Below are positions 16,771-26,090 of a stretch of DNA of 64,000 nucleotides, one piece after another. Numbering within the stretch: position 1 is the first letter of the stretch; each line of letters starts with the position of its first letter. The stretch comes from Streptomyces humi (GTDB taxonomy: Bacteria; Actinomycetota; Actinomycetes; Streptomycetales; Streptomycetaceae). A program made the position numbers and the translations under genes. The stretch is taken from positions 124,001 to 188,000 of the forward strand of contig NZ_LBMU02000029.1 of the NCBI RefSeq assembly GCF_001005085.2, in the 5' to 3' direction. The notes below the pieces were generated by a model that saw only the letters and a program-made list of their open reading frames with translations, did no database searches and was not told the origin of the DNA.

Positions 16771-17149
16771 TGAGCACCCTTTCGAGCAGCGTCACGTCCG
16801 GAGCGCCGCCGTTGTTCTCGTCGCCGCCCGGCTGGTGGATGGCGACCAGGCCGGCCTCGGCGAGGTCGGCCACCAGGATCCGGGCCACACCCAGCGGCAT
16901 GGCGAGCAGAGCCGACACCTCGGCCACCGACTTCACCTCGCGGCACAGGTGGCAGATGCGCTGGTGCTCCGGGAGCAGCCCCATGAGCGCTGCCGGGTCG
17001 GCCGTCGTGCTGATCAGCGCCTCGATGGCGAGCTGGTAGCGCGGCCGGGTCCGGCCGCCGGTCATCGCGTAAGGACGTACCAGCGGCTGGTCGCCCTCGT
17101 CCCCGTACGGCTCCGCGTACGGATCATGAGAGGCGGTGGGCGGGGTCAT
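16751..17149 (-). CDS. cvnC1: Conservon DUF742 protein CvnC (first conservon)
   Basis: 132 residues with a compact DUF742 domain (LVRPYAMTGGRTRPRYQLAIEAL, HQRICHLCREVKSVAEVSALL, LLERVLSGLRKL). It lacks the 60-residue disordered head seen in cvnC2. GGAGG four bases upstream fixes ATG 17149. It probably bridges CvnB/CvnD and the kinase-like CvnA. Third gene of the first conservon operon. Confidence 0.9.
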   Translation of the reverse strand: MTPPTASHDPYAEPYGDEGDQPLVRPYAMTGGRTRPRYQLAIEALISTTADPAALMGLLPEHQRICHLCREVKSVAEVSALLAMPLGVARILVADLAEAGLVAIHQPGGDENNGGAPDVTLLERVLSGLRKL

Positions 17150-17259
17150 CGTTCCTCCGGGCGGGACAGCAAGTCGGTCAGTCGTGCCGTCGGACGTGGC
17201 CGGTGGGGGGATTGTGGCGGCCGGACGGTGATTTGGTGAGGTGGGTTGGATCCAGGCTG

Positions 17260-17682
17260 TCAGTGGAGCAGACTGCCTTGCAGTTCGGCGCGCAGGTCGG
17301 GCGTGAGCACCGCGCCCGCGCGGTCGACCAGCAGTGCCATCTCGTAGCCGACGAGGCCGATGTCACACTCCGGGTGGGCCAGCACCGCGAGGGACGAGCC
17401 GTCGGAGATGGACATCAGGAAGAGAAAGCCGCGTTCCATCTCGACGACCGTCTGCGCCACGTTGCCGCCCTCGAAGATCCGGGAGGCCCCGGCCGTCAGC
17501 GAGGTGAGCCCGGACGCGACGGCCGCCAGCTGGTCGGCACGGTCACGGGGGAAGCCTTCGGACATCGCCAGAAGGAGGCCGTCGGCGGACACGACGACGG
17601 TGTGGGACACACCAGGGGTGTTGTCCACGAAGTTGGTGATCAACCAGTTGAGGTTCTGTGCCGCCTGGCTCATCGGACTCAA
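17260..17682 (-). CDS. cvnB1: Conservon roadblock/LC7 protein CvnB (first conservon)
   Basis: 140 residues. Roadblock/LC7 fold, the partner of the conservon GTPase. The frame is closed by the cvnA1 TAG immediately upstream, so translation must start at TTG 17682 (GGAG 6 nt upstream) or ATG 17673. TTG occupies the position of GTG in cvnB2. Against CvnB2 there are only seven substitutions, among them Cys for Ala in HPECDIG. Confidence 0.92.
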   Translation of the reverse strand: MSPMSQAAQNLNWLITNFVDNTPGVSHTVVVSADGLLLAMSEGFPRDRADQLAAVASGLTSLTAGASRIFEGGNVAQTVVEMERGFLFLMSISDGSSLAVLAHPECDIGLVGYEMALLVDRAGAVLTPDLRAELQGSLLH

Positions 17683-20600
17683 CTAACGCTCCTGCTGGTG
17701 AGTGGGGCTCGGGAAGCTGCCGGTCTGCGGGCCGGGTGCGGCCTGCCTGCCCTGCGCGATACCCCGACGGAGATTGGTCAGCCGGCCACGGACGTCATCA
17801 GGCGAACGCGAGACCTGCGGACCTGCTTGGTGCTGTTGCTGCTGCTGTGCGGTACCCGGTACGAGGTTCGCCCGGGGCACTCGCCGCGGCAGCCCGGAGG
17901 TGGTGACACCGCCCGCGGCCGGCTGCCGTACGCGCTCCGCCTGACGGACGAGATCGTCGTTGGGCGAAGGGCGCCAGGAGCTGGTCGCGGAACGCTGGGG
18001 GGCCGCGGCCGCGGGGGCCGGCGGCTGTACGGGGACGGGCGGGAGCGGCGCGGAGCCGTTGCCCGCCGGCGTGCCGTTGTGCGAGCCGTTGCTCTGCGGG
18101 TGCTGGTCCTGCTGGCCGCCGTGGAACCAGTTGGTCTCCAGCGTGTCGTACAGCGGGGTACGACCGTCACCGGGGCCGCTGGCCGGCGGCAGCGCCTCCG
18201 GCTCCTGGCGGACCGGGCGGGCCGGCGGCGCGGACGGCATCGACGGGCGCTGTGCGGCGCCGAAGTCCATCCCGCGGCCGTTGGTCCCCGGACGCTCGAA
18301 CTGCCCCGTGCCGTGCTGGCCGTTGCCGTTCTGGCCGTTGCCCGCGTAACCGTTCTGGCGGCCGGGCAGCGAGTGCTGGCCGGTGGCGCCGCCGTCGAAG
18401 GACGGGGTGGCGAACTGGCCCGTGGAGCCGTTGTCGTAGGCCTGCGGAGCGGCGAACTGGCCGGTGTTCTGGGGGTTGCCGGGCTGCCCGGACGGGGTGC
18501 CGAAGACATCGGAGCGGACGAACTGCTGCCCCTGGTCCTGCTGGCCGTTCACGTTCGGACGCGGGAAGGAACCGGTGTCCTGCTGGCCGTTCAGCCCCGG
18601 GCGGGGGTACGAGCCGGTGTTCTGGTTGCCGCCCGGGACGTTGAAGTCCGGGCGCGGGAACTCACCGGTCGCCGACGGGCCCTGCGGGATGGCCGGCATC
18701 TGCGAGGTGGCGCCGAGGTCGTGCCGGTCGTCGACGCGGGGCATCGGCGCGGTGTGGCCCTGGTCCTGCTCGTCGTGGCCGCGCGGGGCGTCCAGCGAGG
18801 CACGGGAGAGCGGCGGCTGGGCGTTGTCGTCGCTCCAGCTGGGCCGGGCCGCCTGCGGGTTGCCGCCGGGCAGTTCGGCCCGCGGACCGCCGCGCGGCGG
18901 CAGCTGCGGCTGACGGCCCTGGTCGGAGGGGTTCGCGGTGCGCTGCGGCGGAACCGCGCCGCGGTTGCCGAAGGCGTCCTGACCACCGAAGGAGTCCTGC
19001 TGGTTGCCGAACGCGTCCTGGTTGCCGAAGGCCCCGCCGTTCTGCCGGCCGCCCTGCTGCGGACCCTGGGGGCCGCGCGGGCCGCCCGGCGCACCGGGAC
19101 GACCGCCGTTCGGGCCCGCGCCGGGCAGCGCGGCCCGGGGACCCTGGCCCGCGCCGACCTGGCCGCGCGGGGCCGCACCGGCACCGAGCACTCCGCCGCC
19201 GGAGGGCCCGCCGGAACCGAGGGCGCCACCGCGCGAGCCGCCGGCGGCACCGCCGCCGAGGGCCGGGGCGGGGGCACCCGCGCCGAGCGAACCGGGCGCA
19301 CCGCCCTGGCCGTTGCCCCGTCGGGCCGCCGCGGCACCGGCCGCGGCCTGCGCGGCGGCCGGACCGCCGGACTGCGCCGGGGCACCGGGCTTGCCGGGAG
19401 CGGGCTTCTTGCCGCCCTGGGCGACGTCGACCGGGAGCATGACCAGCGCGGTCGTACCACCGGAGTCGGAGGGGCGCAGCTGGATGCGGATGCCGTGCCG
19501 CTGCGACAGACGACCGACCACGAAGAGGCCCATGCGGCGGGAGACGGAGACGTCCACGGTGGGCGGCGAGGCGAGCCGCTCGTTGATCGCCGCGAGGTCC
19601 TCGGGGGAGAGGCCGATACCGGTGTCGTGGATCTCGATCAGTACCCGGCCGTCGGGCAGGGCGTGACCGGTGACCTTGACCTTGGTCTGGGGCGAGGAGA
19701 ACGACGTGGCGTTCTCGAGCAGCTCGGCGAGCAGGTGCACGAGGTCGTTGACCACGCGGCCGGCCACTTCGGTGGTCGGCACGGCGGCCAGTTCGATGCG
19801 CTCGTACTGCTCCACCTCGGAGGCGGCGGCGCGGAGCACGTCGACCAGCGGGACCGGGCGGGTCCAGCGGCGGCCGGGCTCCTCACCCGCGAGAACCAGA
19901 AGGTTTTCACCGTTACGGCGCATACGCGTCGCGAGGTGGTCGAGCTTGAAGAGGGAGGACAGCTGGTCCGGGTCGGCCTCGCGGGACTCCAGTTCGGAGA
20001 TGAGCGAGAGCTGACGCTGGATGAGGCCCTGGGAGCGGCGCGAGAGGTTGGTGAACATCGCGTTGACGTTGCCCCGGAGGAGGGCCTGCTCGGCGGCGAG
20101 GCGGACGGCCTCGCGGTGCACGTCGTCGAAGGCCGCGGCCACCTGGCCGATCTCGTCCCGGGAGTGCACACCGACCGACTCCACGGACGTGTCGACGTCC
20201 TGCGGGTCGGACTCGGAGAGCTGCTTGACCAGCTCGGGCAGCCGGTCCTGGGCGACCTTGGTGGCGGTCTCCTGGAGGCGGCGCAGCGAGCGGATCATGG
20301 AGCGGGCCACGATGAAGGCGCCGACCAGCGACACACCGAGGACGAGCAGGATCAGCGCACCGGAGATGATCGCTTCCTGCTGCGAGGAGGAGCGCAGCTC
20401 GCGGGCCTTCTGCTCCATGTCCTCGAGGAGCGTGTGCTCGATCTTCTGCATCTGGTCGATCTTGGTCGAGCTGTCGTCCACCCAGTCGAGGTACGACCGC
20501 TTGGAGAGCTCGTTCAGACCGTTCTGGGCGCCGAGGGCACGCTTGGCGTAGGTGTTCGCGGCCTCGATCGTCGGGTTGTTCTCGTCGATCGGCTTGAGCA

Positions 20601-21609
20601 GTTCGGCCGCGTTGCCGACGTAGATCTTCCGGAAGATCGTGAGTTCGGAGGTCTCGCTCTCCTGGGCCGACTCGCCGTAGAGGCGGTCGTTCTCGGAGAG
20701 GTCGCCGGTGCTCGTGTTGTTGGCGGGCAGGGCCGCGGCGATGACGGCGCGCTGCACGGACGCGTACTCCTTGGCGGTGGAGAACGCCGCCAGGGCGCGG
20801 GTGCGCTGGATCATCTCCGGGTTGCTGGAGGCCTGCGCCATGTCCTGCGAGAGGTCGATCAGCTGGGTGATCAGCCGGTGGTAGGACTCGACCGTCTGGG
20901 TCGAGTTCTCCTTCTGCTGATAGGCGTCCTTGCGGATCTTCGCCAGGTCGTCGAGCTGACCGGCCAGACCGACGAGGCTGTCACGGACGCCCTGGAGCTG
21001 ACCGTTCTTGCTCGCGGTGTCGATCTCCTCGGAGGCGTTGAGGAAGTTCTCGCGGGCCCGGTCGGTCGCCTGCTCCAGACCCTTGACCGTGACGTCGCTG
21101 GTCGACGCGCCGTGGGCCAGGGGACCCGCCGACTTGTCACGCTCGTTCTGGAGCGTCTGGGCCAGCTCGGTGGCCTGCGTGGTCATGTCCGTCAGCAGCT
21201 TCATGTTGTCGAGCTGCTGGATGTCGTCGAGCGACTGGTTGATGCGGACCGCGCCGAGTGTCGTCGCCGCCACCACGGGGAGCGCGAGCAGCGACACCAG
21301 GCGCGTGGAGATGCGCCAGTTGCGCAGGGCTATGCGCGAGCCCGGGTTGGACGGGCCCTTCGGGGGCTTGATCGCCGGCGCGGGCGTCGCGGTCGGCTGG
21401 GGGCCCGTGGATCCGGTGGACCCCGGAGATCCCGGAGACCCCGGAGAAGCGGACACGGCGGGACGCCCGGGGCGCTCACCGCCGTCACCACCGCCGACCG
21501 GGGCGTGGCCCGGGTTCTGGGCGTGCTGGGGCGAGGAACCGCGGTCGGTCCCGCCGTGCGCCTCCGGCTCCGCCGGAGCGCTGCCATCCCTCTTGAAACG
21601 TCCCTGCAC
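17683..21609 (-). CDS. cvnA1: Conservon sensor histidine-kinase-like protein CvnA (first conservon)
   Basis: 1308 residues from GTG 21609. A Pro/Gly-rich N-terminus is followed by TM1 (LVSLLALPVVAATTLGAV), an extracellular all-helical sensing domain (DMTTQATELAQTLQNERDKS is NIT-like), TM2 (ISGALILLVLGVSLVGAF) and HAMP. The DHLATRMRRN helix and HATPase follow (ELLENATSFSSP, DTGIGL, MGLFVVGRLSQRHG). Then comes about 550 residues of low-complexity Gly/Gln/Asn/Pro sequence with repeated NTGSYPRPG/DTGSFPRPN units. The kinase core resembles CvnA2, while the sensor and tail differ, so the two conservons probably read different inputs. Confidence 0.92.
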   Translation of the reverse strand: MQGRFKRDGSAPAEPEAHGGTDRGSSPQHAQNPGHAPVGGGDGGERPGRPAVSASPGSPGSPGSTGSTGPQPTATPAPAIKPPKGPSNPGSRIALRNWRISTRLVSLLALPVVAATTLGAVRINQSLDDIQQLDNMKLLTDMTTQATELAQTLQNERDKSAGPLAHGASTSDVTVKGLEQATDRARENFLNASEEIDTASKNGQLQGVRDSLVGLAGQLDDLAKIRKDAYQQKENSTQTVESYHRLITQLIDLSQDMAQASSNPEMIQRTRALAAFSTAKEYASVQRAVIAAALPANNTSTGDLSENDRLYGESAQESETSELTIFRKIYVGNAAELLKPIDENNPTIEAANTYAKRALGAQNGLNELSKRSYLDWVDDSSTKIDQMQKIEHTLLEDMEQKARELRSSSQQEAIISGALILLVLGVSLVGAFIVARSMIRSLRRLQETATKVAQDRLPELVKQLSESDPQDVDTSVESVGVHSRDEIGQVAAAFDDVHREAVRLAAEQALLRGNVNAMFTNLSRRSQGLIQRQLSLISELESREADPDQLSSLFKLDHLATRMRRNGENLLVLAGEEPGRRWTRPVPLVDVLRAAASEVEQYERIELAAVPTTEVAGRVVNDLVHLLAELLENATSFSSPQTKVKVTGHALPDGRVLIEIHDTGIGLSPEDLAAINERLASPPTVDVSVSRRMGLFVVGRLSQRHGIRIQLRPSDSGGTTALVMLPVDVAQGGKKPAPGKPGAPAQSGGPAAAQAAAGAAAARRGNGQGGAPGSLGAGAPAPALGGGAAGGSRGGALGSGGPSGGGVLGAGAAPRGQVGAGQGPRAALPGAGPNGGRPGAPGGPRGPQGPQQGGRQNGGAFGNQDAFGNQQDSFGGQDAFGNRGAVPPQRTANPSDQGRQPQLPPRGGPRAELPGGNPQAARPSWSDDNAQPPLSRASLDAPRGHDEQDQGHTAPMPRVDDRHDLGATSQMPAIPQGPSATGEFPRPDFNVPGGNQNTGSYPRPGLNGQQDTGSFPRPNVNGQQDQGQQFVRSDVFGTPSGQPGNPQNTGQFAAPQAYDNGSTGQFATPSFDGGATGQHSLPGRQNGYAGNGQNGNGQHGTGQFERPGTNGRGMDFGAAQRPSMPSAPPARPVRQEPEALPPASGPGDGRTPLYDTLETNWFHGGQQDQHPQSNGSHNGTPAGNGSAPLPPVPVQPPAPAAAAPQRSATSSWRPSPNDDLVRQAERVRQPAAGGVTTSGLPRRVPRANLVPGTAQQQQQHQAGPQVSRSPDDVRGRLTNLRRGIAQGRQAAPGPQTGSFPSPTHQQER

Positions 21610-22110
21610 TAGCGTCGCAACCTCTGGACCAGGCGCCCCTCCGCTGAATGGAGGGACACGGTGTCGGCGTTGTAGGGGGAGCGCCCTGAATACGCCCCCT
21701 GTTGGTCGTGAGTGTGACCGGCGCTGGCTCCCCCTGTCTCGCCGCCACTCGGCGCTGCGTTGCGCCCCCTGCGCGCCGGCTCGATCCTGCGGCGGTTCCG
21801 TGGAATTCCAGCACAGTGCCGGATCTCCAACAAGGGCCGTGGGCCGAGCTGTGACCTCCGTGACAGCGTGTGAGTGACACGTTACGAGATGTCGAGGCTG
21901 ATCGCGTACATAACGGACGTATGCCTGCCAGGGGAGAGCGGGCGGAGCGTGTCCCAGTCGCCATGATCAGGAGCGGAATGACAGGTTCAGTTCGTCAATG
22001 TCCGTTTCGTTTCCCCAAGTTGCCGGCGAGGAATGACCGCTTTGTCCCCTGCTTCGTGAGCAAACTCACACCCGGATCACGGCTACTTGGCGACTTCCGT
22101 CGGGAATTCG
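21610..22110. other. Upstream region of conservon 1
   Basis: About 500 bp with no gene I can support. It should hold the conservon-1 promoter (minus strand) and that of the small plus-strand gene. Short open frames here show no family resemblance. Confidence 0.4.
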
Positions 22111-22368
22111 ATGTTTAGCCTGGCGCTTTACAAGAGGGAAGTCTCTGCCAACCCACACACGACGGGGTCCACGACAACCGTGAAGACGACGATGATGTTC
22201 CGCAACATAGCCAACCCCCGGCGCACCACCCTCGCCCACCTCGAGGACGCCGAGGAACTGGGGACCCCCGTACTGCCCGAGCACTCCCTCGACCTCCCCG
22301 CCCAGACCGCCAACCCGCGGCGCACGATCCTCATGGAGCTCCCGGCCGGGACCCCGGTCGCCGACTAG
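22111..22368 (+). CDS. Small hypothetical protein with duplicated NPRRT motif
   Basis: 85 residues if ATG 22111 is used (GGGA upstream). ATG 22195 or 22198, just before FRNIANPRRTTL, would give about 58. The C-terminal part contains ANPRRTTL and then ANPRRTIL 35 residues later, separated by an acidic stretch (HLEDAEELGTPVLPEHSLDLP). I do not recognise a family. The position between conservon 1 and the fumarylacetoacetase-like gene suggests a small streptomycete-conserved protein. Confidence 0.55.
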   Translation: MFSLALYKREVSANPHTTGSTTTVKTTMMFRNIANPRRTTLAHLEDAEELGTPVLPEHSLDLPAQTANPRRTILMELPAGTPVAD

Positions 22369-22504
22369 AGGCGGGACCACCGAGCTATACGGGAGCGGAG
22401 CGCCGGCCACTCAGTCACCTGGGTTATTCCACGGCGGGCGCCCCGCCCCGCGTTAGCCTGGAGCGTCAGACTCCAGCCGGCTCAGTGAGGGGCGCCAGGA
22501 TCCC

Positions 22505-23290
22505 GTGCGCATCGCCAGGTTCTCCATCGACGGGAACGTCGCCTTCGGCGCCGTCGAGGGCGACAAGCAGGACGAACTCGTCCTCGACATCATCAAGGGC
22601 ATTCCGTTCGCCGACTTCGAGCTCTCCGGGACCAAGGTCCCGCTGAGCAAGGTCAGGCTCCTCCCGCCGGTGCTCCCCAACAAGGTCGTGGCCTACGGCC
22701 GCAACTACGCGGAGCACGCGCGGGAGCTGGGCAACGAGGTCCCGGACGCCCCCTTCGCCTTCTTCAAGCCGTCCACCTCGGTGATCGGCCCCGGCGACGC
22801 GATCCAGTACCCCGCCTTCTCCGAGGAACTCCACCACGAGGCCGAACTGGCCGTGGTCATCGGCCGTATGTGCCGCGAGGTCCCGCGCGAGCGCGTGGCG
22901 GACGTCATCTTCGGCTACACCTGCGCCAACGACGTCACCGCCCGTGACGTCCAGAAGCGCGAGAAGCAGTGGGCCCGCGCCAAGGGCTTCGACACCTCCT
23001 GCCCGCTCGGCCCCTGGGTGGAGACGGACCTCGACCTCGCCACCGCGTCCGACCTGACGCTCCAGCTCACCGTCAACGGCGAACAGCGCCAGCTCGGCCG
23101 TACGAGCGAGATGATCCACCCGATCGCGGACCTGATCGTCCACATCACCGAGGCCATGACGCTGCTGCCCGGCGACGTGATCCTCACCGGCACCCCGGCA
23201 GGGGTCGGCCCCCTCAACGTCGGCGACGAGGTCGCCGTCACCATCGAAGGCATCGGCACTCTCACCAACAAGGTTGTCAAGCGTGGCTAG
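22505..23290 (+). CDS. Fumarylacetoacetate hydrolase-family protein
   Basis: 261 residues from GTG 22505. FAH fold with [17 protein letters not shown], the metal-binding acidic motif [26 protein letters not shown] and the glycine-rich end [11 protein letters not shown]. Members hydrolyse or decarboxylate acylpyruvate-type 1,3-dicarbonyl compounds using Mg2+ or Mn2+. It overlaps gltX by 8 bp, so both are probably co-translated. The metabolic link between them is unclear. Substrate unassigned. Confidence 0.88.
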   Translation: MRIARFSIDGNVAFGAVEGDKQDELVLDIIKGIPFADFELSGTKVPLSKVRLLPPVLPNKVVAYGRNYAEHARELGNEVPDAPFAFFKPSTSVIGPGDAIQYPAFSEELHHEAELAVVIGRMCREVPRERVADVIFGYTCANDVTARDVQKREKQWARAKGFDTSCPLGPWVETDLDLATASDLTLQLTVNGEQRQLGRTSEMIHPIADLIVHITEAMTLLPGDVILTGTPAGVGPLNVGDEVAVTIEGIGTLTNKVVKRG

Positions 23291-24767
23291 CGCACCCGGC
23301 TCCCCCGTTCGCGTCCGTTTCTGCCCCTCGCCCACCGGTAACCCCCACGTGGGCCTGGTCCGCACCGCCCTGTTCAACTGGGCGTTCGCCCGGCACCACA
23401 AGGGCACCCTGGTCTTCCGCATCGAGGACACGGACGCGGCCCGCGACTCCGAGGAGTCGTACAACCAGCTGCTCGACGCGATGCGCTGGCTCGGCTTCGA
23501 CTGGGACGAGGGCCCCGAGGTCGGCGGCCCGCACGCGCCGTACCGCCAGTCGCAGCGCATGGACATCTACCGGGACGTCGCGCAGCGGCTGCTGGACGCC
23601 GGTCACGCCTACCGCTGCTACTGCTCCCAGGAGGAGCTGGACAGCCGCCGCGAGGCCGCCCGCGCCGCCGGCAGGCCGTCCGGCTACGACGGCCACTGCC
23701 GTGACCTCACCGCCGAGCAGGTCGAGGAGTACCAGGCCCAGGGCCGGGCGCCCATCGTCCGCTTCCGGATGCCGGACGAGACGATCACCTTCACGGACCT
23801 GGTCCGCGGCGAGCTGACCTTCACCCCCGAGAACGTCCCGGACTACGGCATCGTCCGCGCCAACGGCGCCCCGCTGTACACGCTGGTCAACCCGGTCGAC
23901 GACGCCCTGATGGAGATCACCCACGTCCTGCGCGGCGAGGACCTGCTCTCCTCCACCCCGCGCCAGGTCGCCCTCTACAAGGCGCTGACCGAGCTGGGCA
24001 TCGCCAAGCGGACGCCGGCCTTCGGCCACCTGCCGTACGTCATGGGCGAGGGCAACAAGAAGCTCTCCAAGCGCGACCCGCAGGCGTCCCTGAACCTCTA
24101 CCGCGAGCAGGGCTTCCTGCCCGAGGGCCTGCTCAACTACCTCTCCCTGCTGGGCTGGTCGCTCTCCGCGGACCAGGACATCTTCTCCGTCGACGAGATG
24201 GTGGCCGCCTTCGACATCGCCGACGTGAACCCCAACCCGGCCCGCTTCGACCTGAAGAAGTGCGAGGCGATCAACGCCGACCACATCCGCATGCTGGACG
24301 TGAAGGACTTCACGGAGCGCTGCGCCCCCTGGCTGAAGGCGCCCTTCGCCCCCTGGGCCCCCGAGGACTTCGACGAGTCGAAGTGGGAGGCGATCGCCCC
24401 GCACGCCCAGACCCGCCTGAAGGTCCTCTCCGAGATCACCGACAACGTCGACTTCCTGTTCCTCCCCGAGCCGGTCCAGGACGAGGCGTCCTGGACCAAG
24501 GCGATGAAGGAGGGCAGCGACGCCCTCCTCGCCACGGCCCGCGAGAAGCTGGAGGCCGCCGACTGGACCTCCCCGGAGTCCCTGAAGGAGGCCGTCCTGG
24601 CCGCCGGCGAGGCCCACGGCCTCAAGCTCGGCAAGGCCCAGGCGCCGGTCCGGGTGGCCGTCACGGGCCGCACCGTCGGCCTGCCGCTCTTCGAGTCCCT
24701 GGAGGTCCTGGGCAAGGAGAAGACCCTGGCCCGGATCGACGCGGCGCTGGCGAGGCTGGCCGCGTAG
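23283..24767 (+). CDS. gltX: Glutamate--tRNA ligase
   Basis: 494 residues from GTG 23283, inside the last codons of the preceding gene. Class I synthetase: the HIGH-type motif is PTGNPHVG (17-24) and the KMSKS-type motif is KLSKR (about 260). It charges Glu onto tRNA-Glu and, in organisms without GlnRS, also onto tRNA-Gln for transamidation by GatCAB. Five tRNA-Gln/tRNA-Glu genes lie about 0.9 kb downstream, so enzyme and substrates are clustered. A hairpin terminator follows. Confidence 0.96.
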   Translation: MASAPGSPVRVRFCPSPTGNPHVGLVRTALFNWAFARHHKGTLVFRIEDTDAARDSEESYNQLLDAMRWLGFDWDEGPEVGGPHAPYRQSQRMDIYRDVAQRLLDAGHAYRCYCSQEELDSRREAARAAGRPSGYDGHCRDLTAEQVEEYQAQGRAPIVRFRMPDETITFTDLVRGELTFTPENVPDYGIVRANGAPLYTLVNPVDDALMEITHVLRGEDLLSSTPRQVALYKALTELGIAKRTPAFGHLPYVMGEGNKKLSKRDPQASLNLYREQGFLPEGLLNYLSLLGWSLSADQDIFSVDEMVAAFDIADVNPNPARFDLKKCEAINADHIRMLDVKDFTERCAPWLKAPFAPWAPEDFDESKWEAIAPHAQTRLKVLSEITDNVDFLFLPEPVQDEASWTKAMKEGSDALLATAREKLEAADWTSPESLKEAVLAAGEAHGLKLGKAQAPVRVAVTGRTVGLPLFESLEVLGKEKTLARIDAALARLAA

Positions 24768-24783
24768 GGCACGCCCGTGTGAC

Positions 24784-24815
24784 GGGGCGGCTCCGGTTCA
24801 TCCCGGGGCCGCCCC
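24784..24815 (+). terminator. Hairpin terminator after gltX
   Basis: GGGGCGGC (24784-24791) pairs with GCCGCCCC (24808-24815), and the stem continues inward through CCGG/CCGG. It lies 16 bp after the gltX stop codon. Confidence 0.75.
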
Positions 24816-24846
24816 TTCGTCGTACCCAGCGGGTACCGTCGGCGGT

Positions 24847-25578
24847 ATGACGATCAGAGCCGTGGTCTGGGACGTGGACGACACGCTCTTCGACTACACC
24901 ACCGCCGACCGCGAGGGCATGCGGGCGCATCTCGCGGCGGAGGGACTGCTGGCGGCGTACGAGAGCGCCGAGGCGGCGCTGGTGCGGTGGCGGTCGATCA
25001 CCGACCGGCAGTGGGCGCGGTTCTCGGCGGGGGAGCTGTCCTTCGAGGAGCAGCGCCGGGAGCGGATCCGGGTGTTCCTCGGCGAGGCGCTGAGCGGCGA
25101 CGAGGCCGACGACTGGTTCCGCCGGTACCGGACGTACTACGAGGCCGCCTGGGCCCTCTTCCCGGACGTCCTGCCGGTCCTGGACGCGCTGGCCGCCGAC
25201 TACCGGCACGCCGTGCTGTCCAACTCCAGCCTGCACGTCCAGGACCACAAACTGCGCACGCTCGGTGTGCACGACCGGTTCGAGGTCATCCTGTGCGCCG
25301 CCGAACTCGGCGTCTCCAAGCCCGCAGCCGGCGCCTTCCTGGCGGCCTGTGACGCGCTGGAACTCGCCCCGCACGAGGTCGCGTACGTCGGTGACCACCC
25401 GGAGATCGACGCACGCGGCGCCGTCGACGCCGGACTGCTGTCCGTGTGGATCGACCGCCACGGTGCCGCCGCGGGAGGCAACGCGCCCGTCGGACCGCAC
25501 AGGATCGCCTCCCTCGCCGAACTGCCCGCGATCCTCCGCGCCGATACCCGTTTTGGAGCCCCGTCCACCTTCAGGTAA
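24847..25578 (+). CDS. HAD-superfamily hydrolase
   Basis: 243 residues. Motif I is WDVDDTLF (nucleophile Asp about residue 9), motif II is LSNSS, motif III the Lys in GVSKPAAGAF, and motif IV GDHPEIDARGA. The cap is of the C1 type with an AWALFPDVLP turn. It should be a cytoplasmic phosphatase on small phosphorylated metabolites; the substrate cannot be inferred. It stands alone between the gltX terminator and the tRNA cluster. No strong SD precedes ATG 24847. Confidence 0.87.
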   Translation: MTIRAVVWDVDDTLFDYTTADREGMRAHLAAEGLLAAYESAEAALVRWRSITDRQWARFSAGELSFEEQRRERIRVFLGEALSGDEADDWFRRYRTYYEAAWALFPDVLPVLDALAADYRHAVLSNSSLHVQDHKLRTLGVHDRFEVILCAAELGVSKPAAGAFLAACDALELAPHEVAYVGDHPEIDARGAVDAGLLSVWIDRHGAAAGGNAPVGPHRIASLAELPAILRADTRFGAPSTFR

Positions 25579-25669
25579 TGTTCTTCCTGCGCCGCCGGGG
25601 AGCGGGCCGAAAGGCCGGAACCGGAGGAGCGAAACTAGAACAAGAACCCCTCAGGGGCTTGCGTTCCAG

Positions 25670-25741
25670 TGGCCTATGGTGTAATTGGCAGCACGACTGA
25701 TTCTGGTTCAGTTAGTCTTGGTTCGAGTCCAGGTAGGCCAG
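25670..25741 (+). tRNA. tRNA-Gln (CTG)
   Basis: 72 nt. Acceptor TGGCCTA pairs with TAGGCCA, discriminator G. The anticodon arm ACTGA-TTCTGGT-TCAGT gives CTG, and the T-loop is GTTCGAGTC. The 3' CCA is not encoded. First of five tRNAs in the cluster. Confidence 0.95.
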
Positions 25742-25781
25742 CTCGCAGAGCTCATCTGCACGCGTGGATCACATCCACAAA

Positions 25782-25854
25782 GCCCCCGTTGTGTAGCGGC
25801 CTAGCACGCTGCCCTCTCAAGGCAGTAGCGCCGGTTCGAATCCGGTCGGGGGTA
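25782..25854 (+). tRNA. tRNA-Glu (CTC), copy 1
   Basis: 73 nt. Acceptor GCCCCCG/CGGGGGT (first pair G-U), discriminator A. The anticodon arm CTGCC-CTCTCAA-GGCAG gives CTC, and the T-loop is GTTCGAATC. CCA is not encoded. It differs from the other two Glu copies only by a compensated base pair in the anticodon stem. Confidence 0.95.
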
Positions 25855-25882
25855 CGGAGATCGTCTACGGATGATCGCTAGG

Positions 25883-25955
25883 GCCCCCGTTGTGTAGCGG
25901 CCTAGCACGCCGCCCTCTCAAGGCGGTAGCGCCGGTTCGAATCCGGTCGGGGGTA
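25883..25955 (+). tRNA. tRNA-Glu (CTC), copy 2
   Basis: Same 73-nt tRNA as copy 1 except the anticodon stem, which is CCGCC/GGCGG. Confidence 0.95.
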
Positions 25956-25976
25956 CGAACTGGTCTAAACCATCAT

Positions 25977-26048
25977 TGGTCTATGGTGTAATTGGCAGCA
26001 CGACTGATTCTGGTTCAGTTAGTCTTGGTTCGAGTCCAGGTAGACCAG
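25977..26048 (+). tRNA. tRNA-Gln (CTG), copy 2
   Basis: 72 nt. Identical to the first tRNA-Gln except for the acceptor stem, TGGTCTA/TAGACCA. One C-G pair there has become T-A with both strands changed. Confidence 0.95.
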
Positions 26049-26090
26049 CTCGGATCTGCGGCGTCGCACATTGGCGCTTGTAAGATCCAC

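Noticed and set aside
17203-21612. 1469-codon open frame on the plus strand across cvnA1-cvnB1
   Set aside because: It is the mirror of the real minus-strand frames, caused by high third-position GC removing stop codons. The protein shows no family features, while the minus strand encodes recognisable CvnA and CvnB.
21870-22118. 82-codon plus-strand frame upstream of the NPRRT protein
   Set aside because: No SD, no repeated or family-like features, and it overlaps the presumed promoter region of conservon 1.
25669-25881. 70-codon open frame across the tRNA genes
   Set aside because: It is the chance translation of tRNA-Gln and tRNA-Glu sequence.
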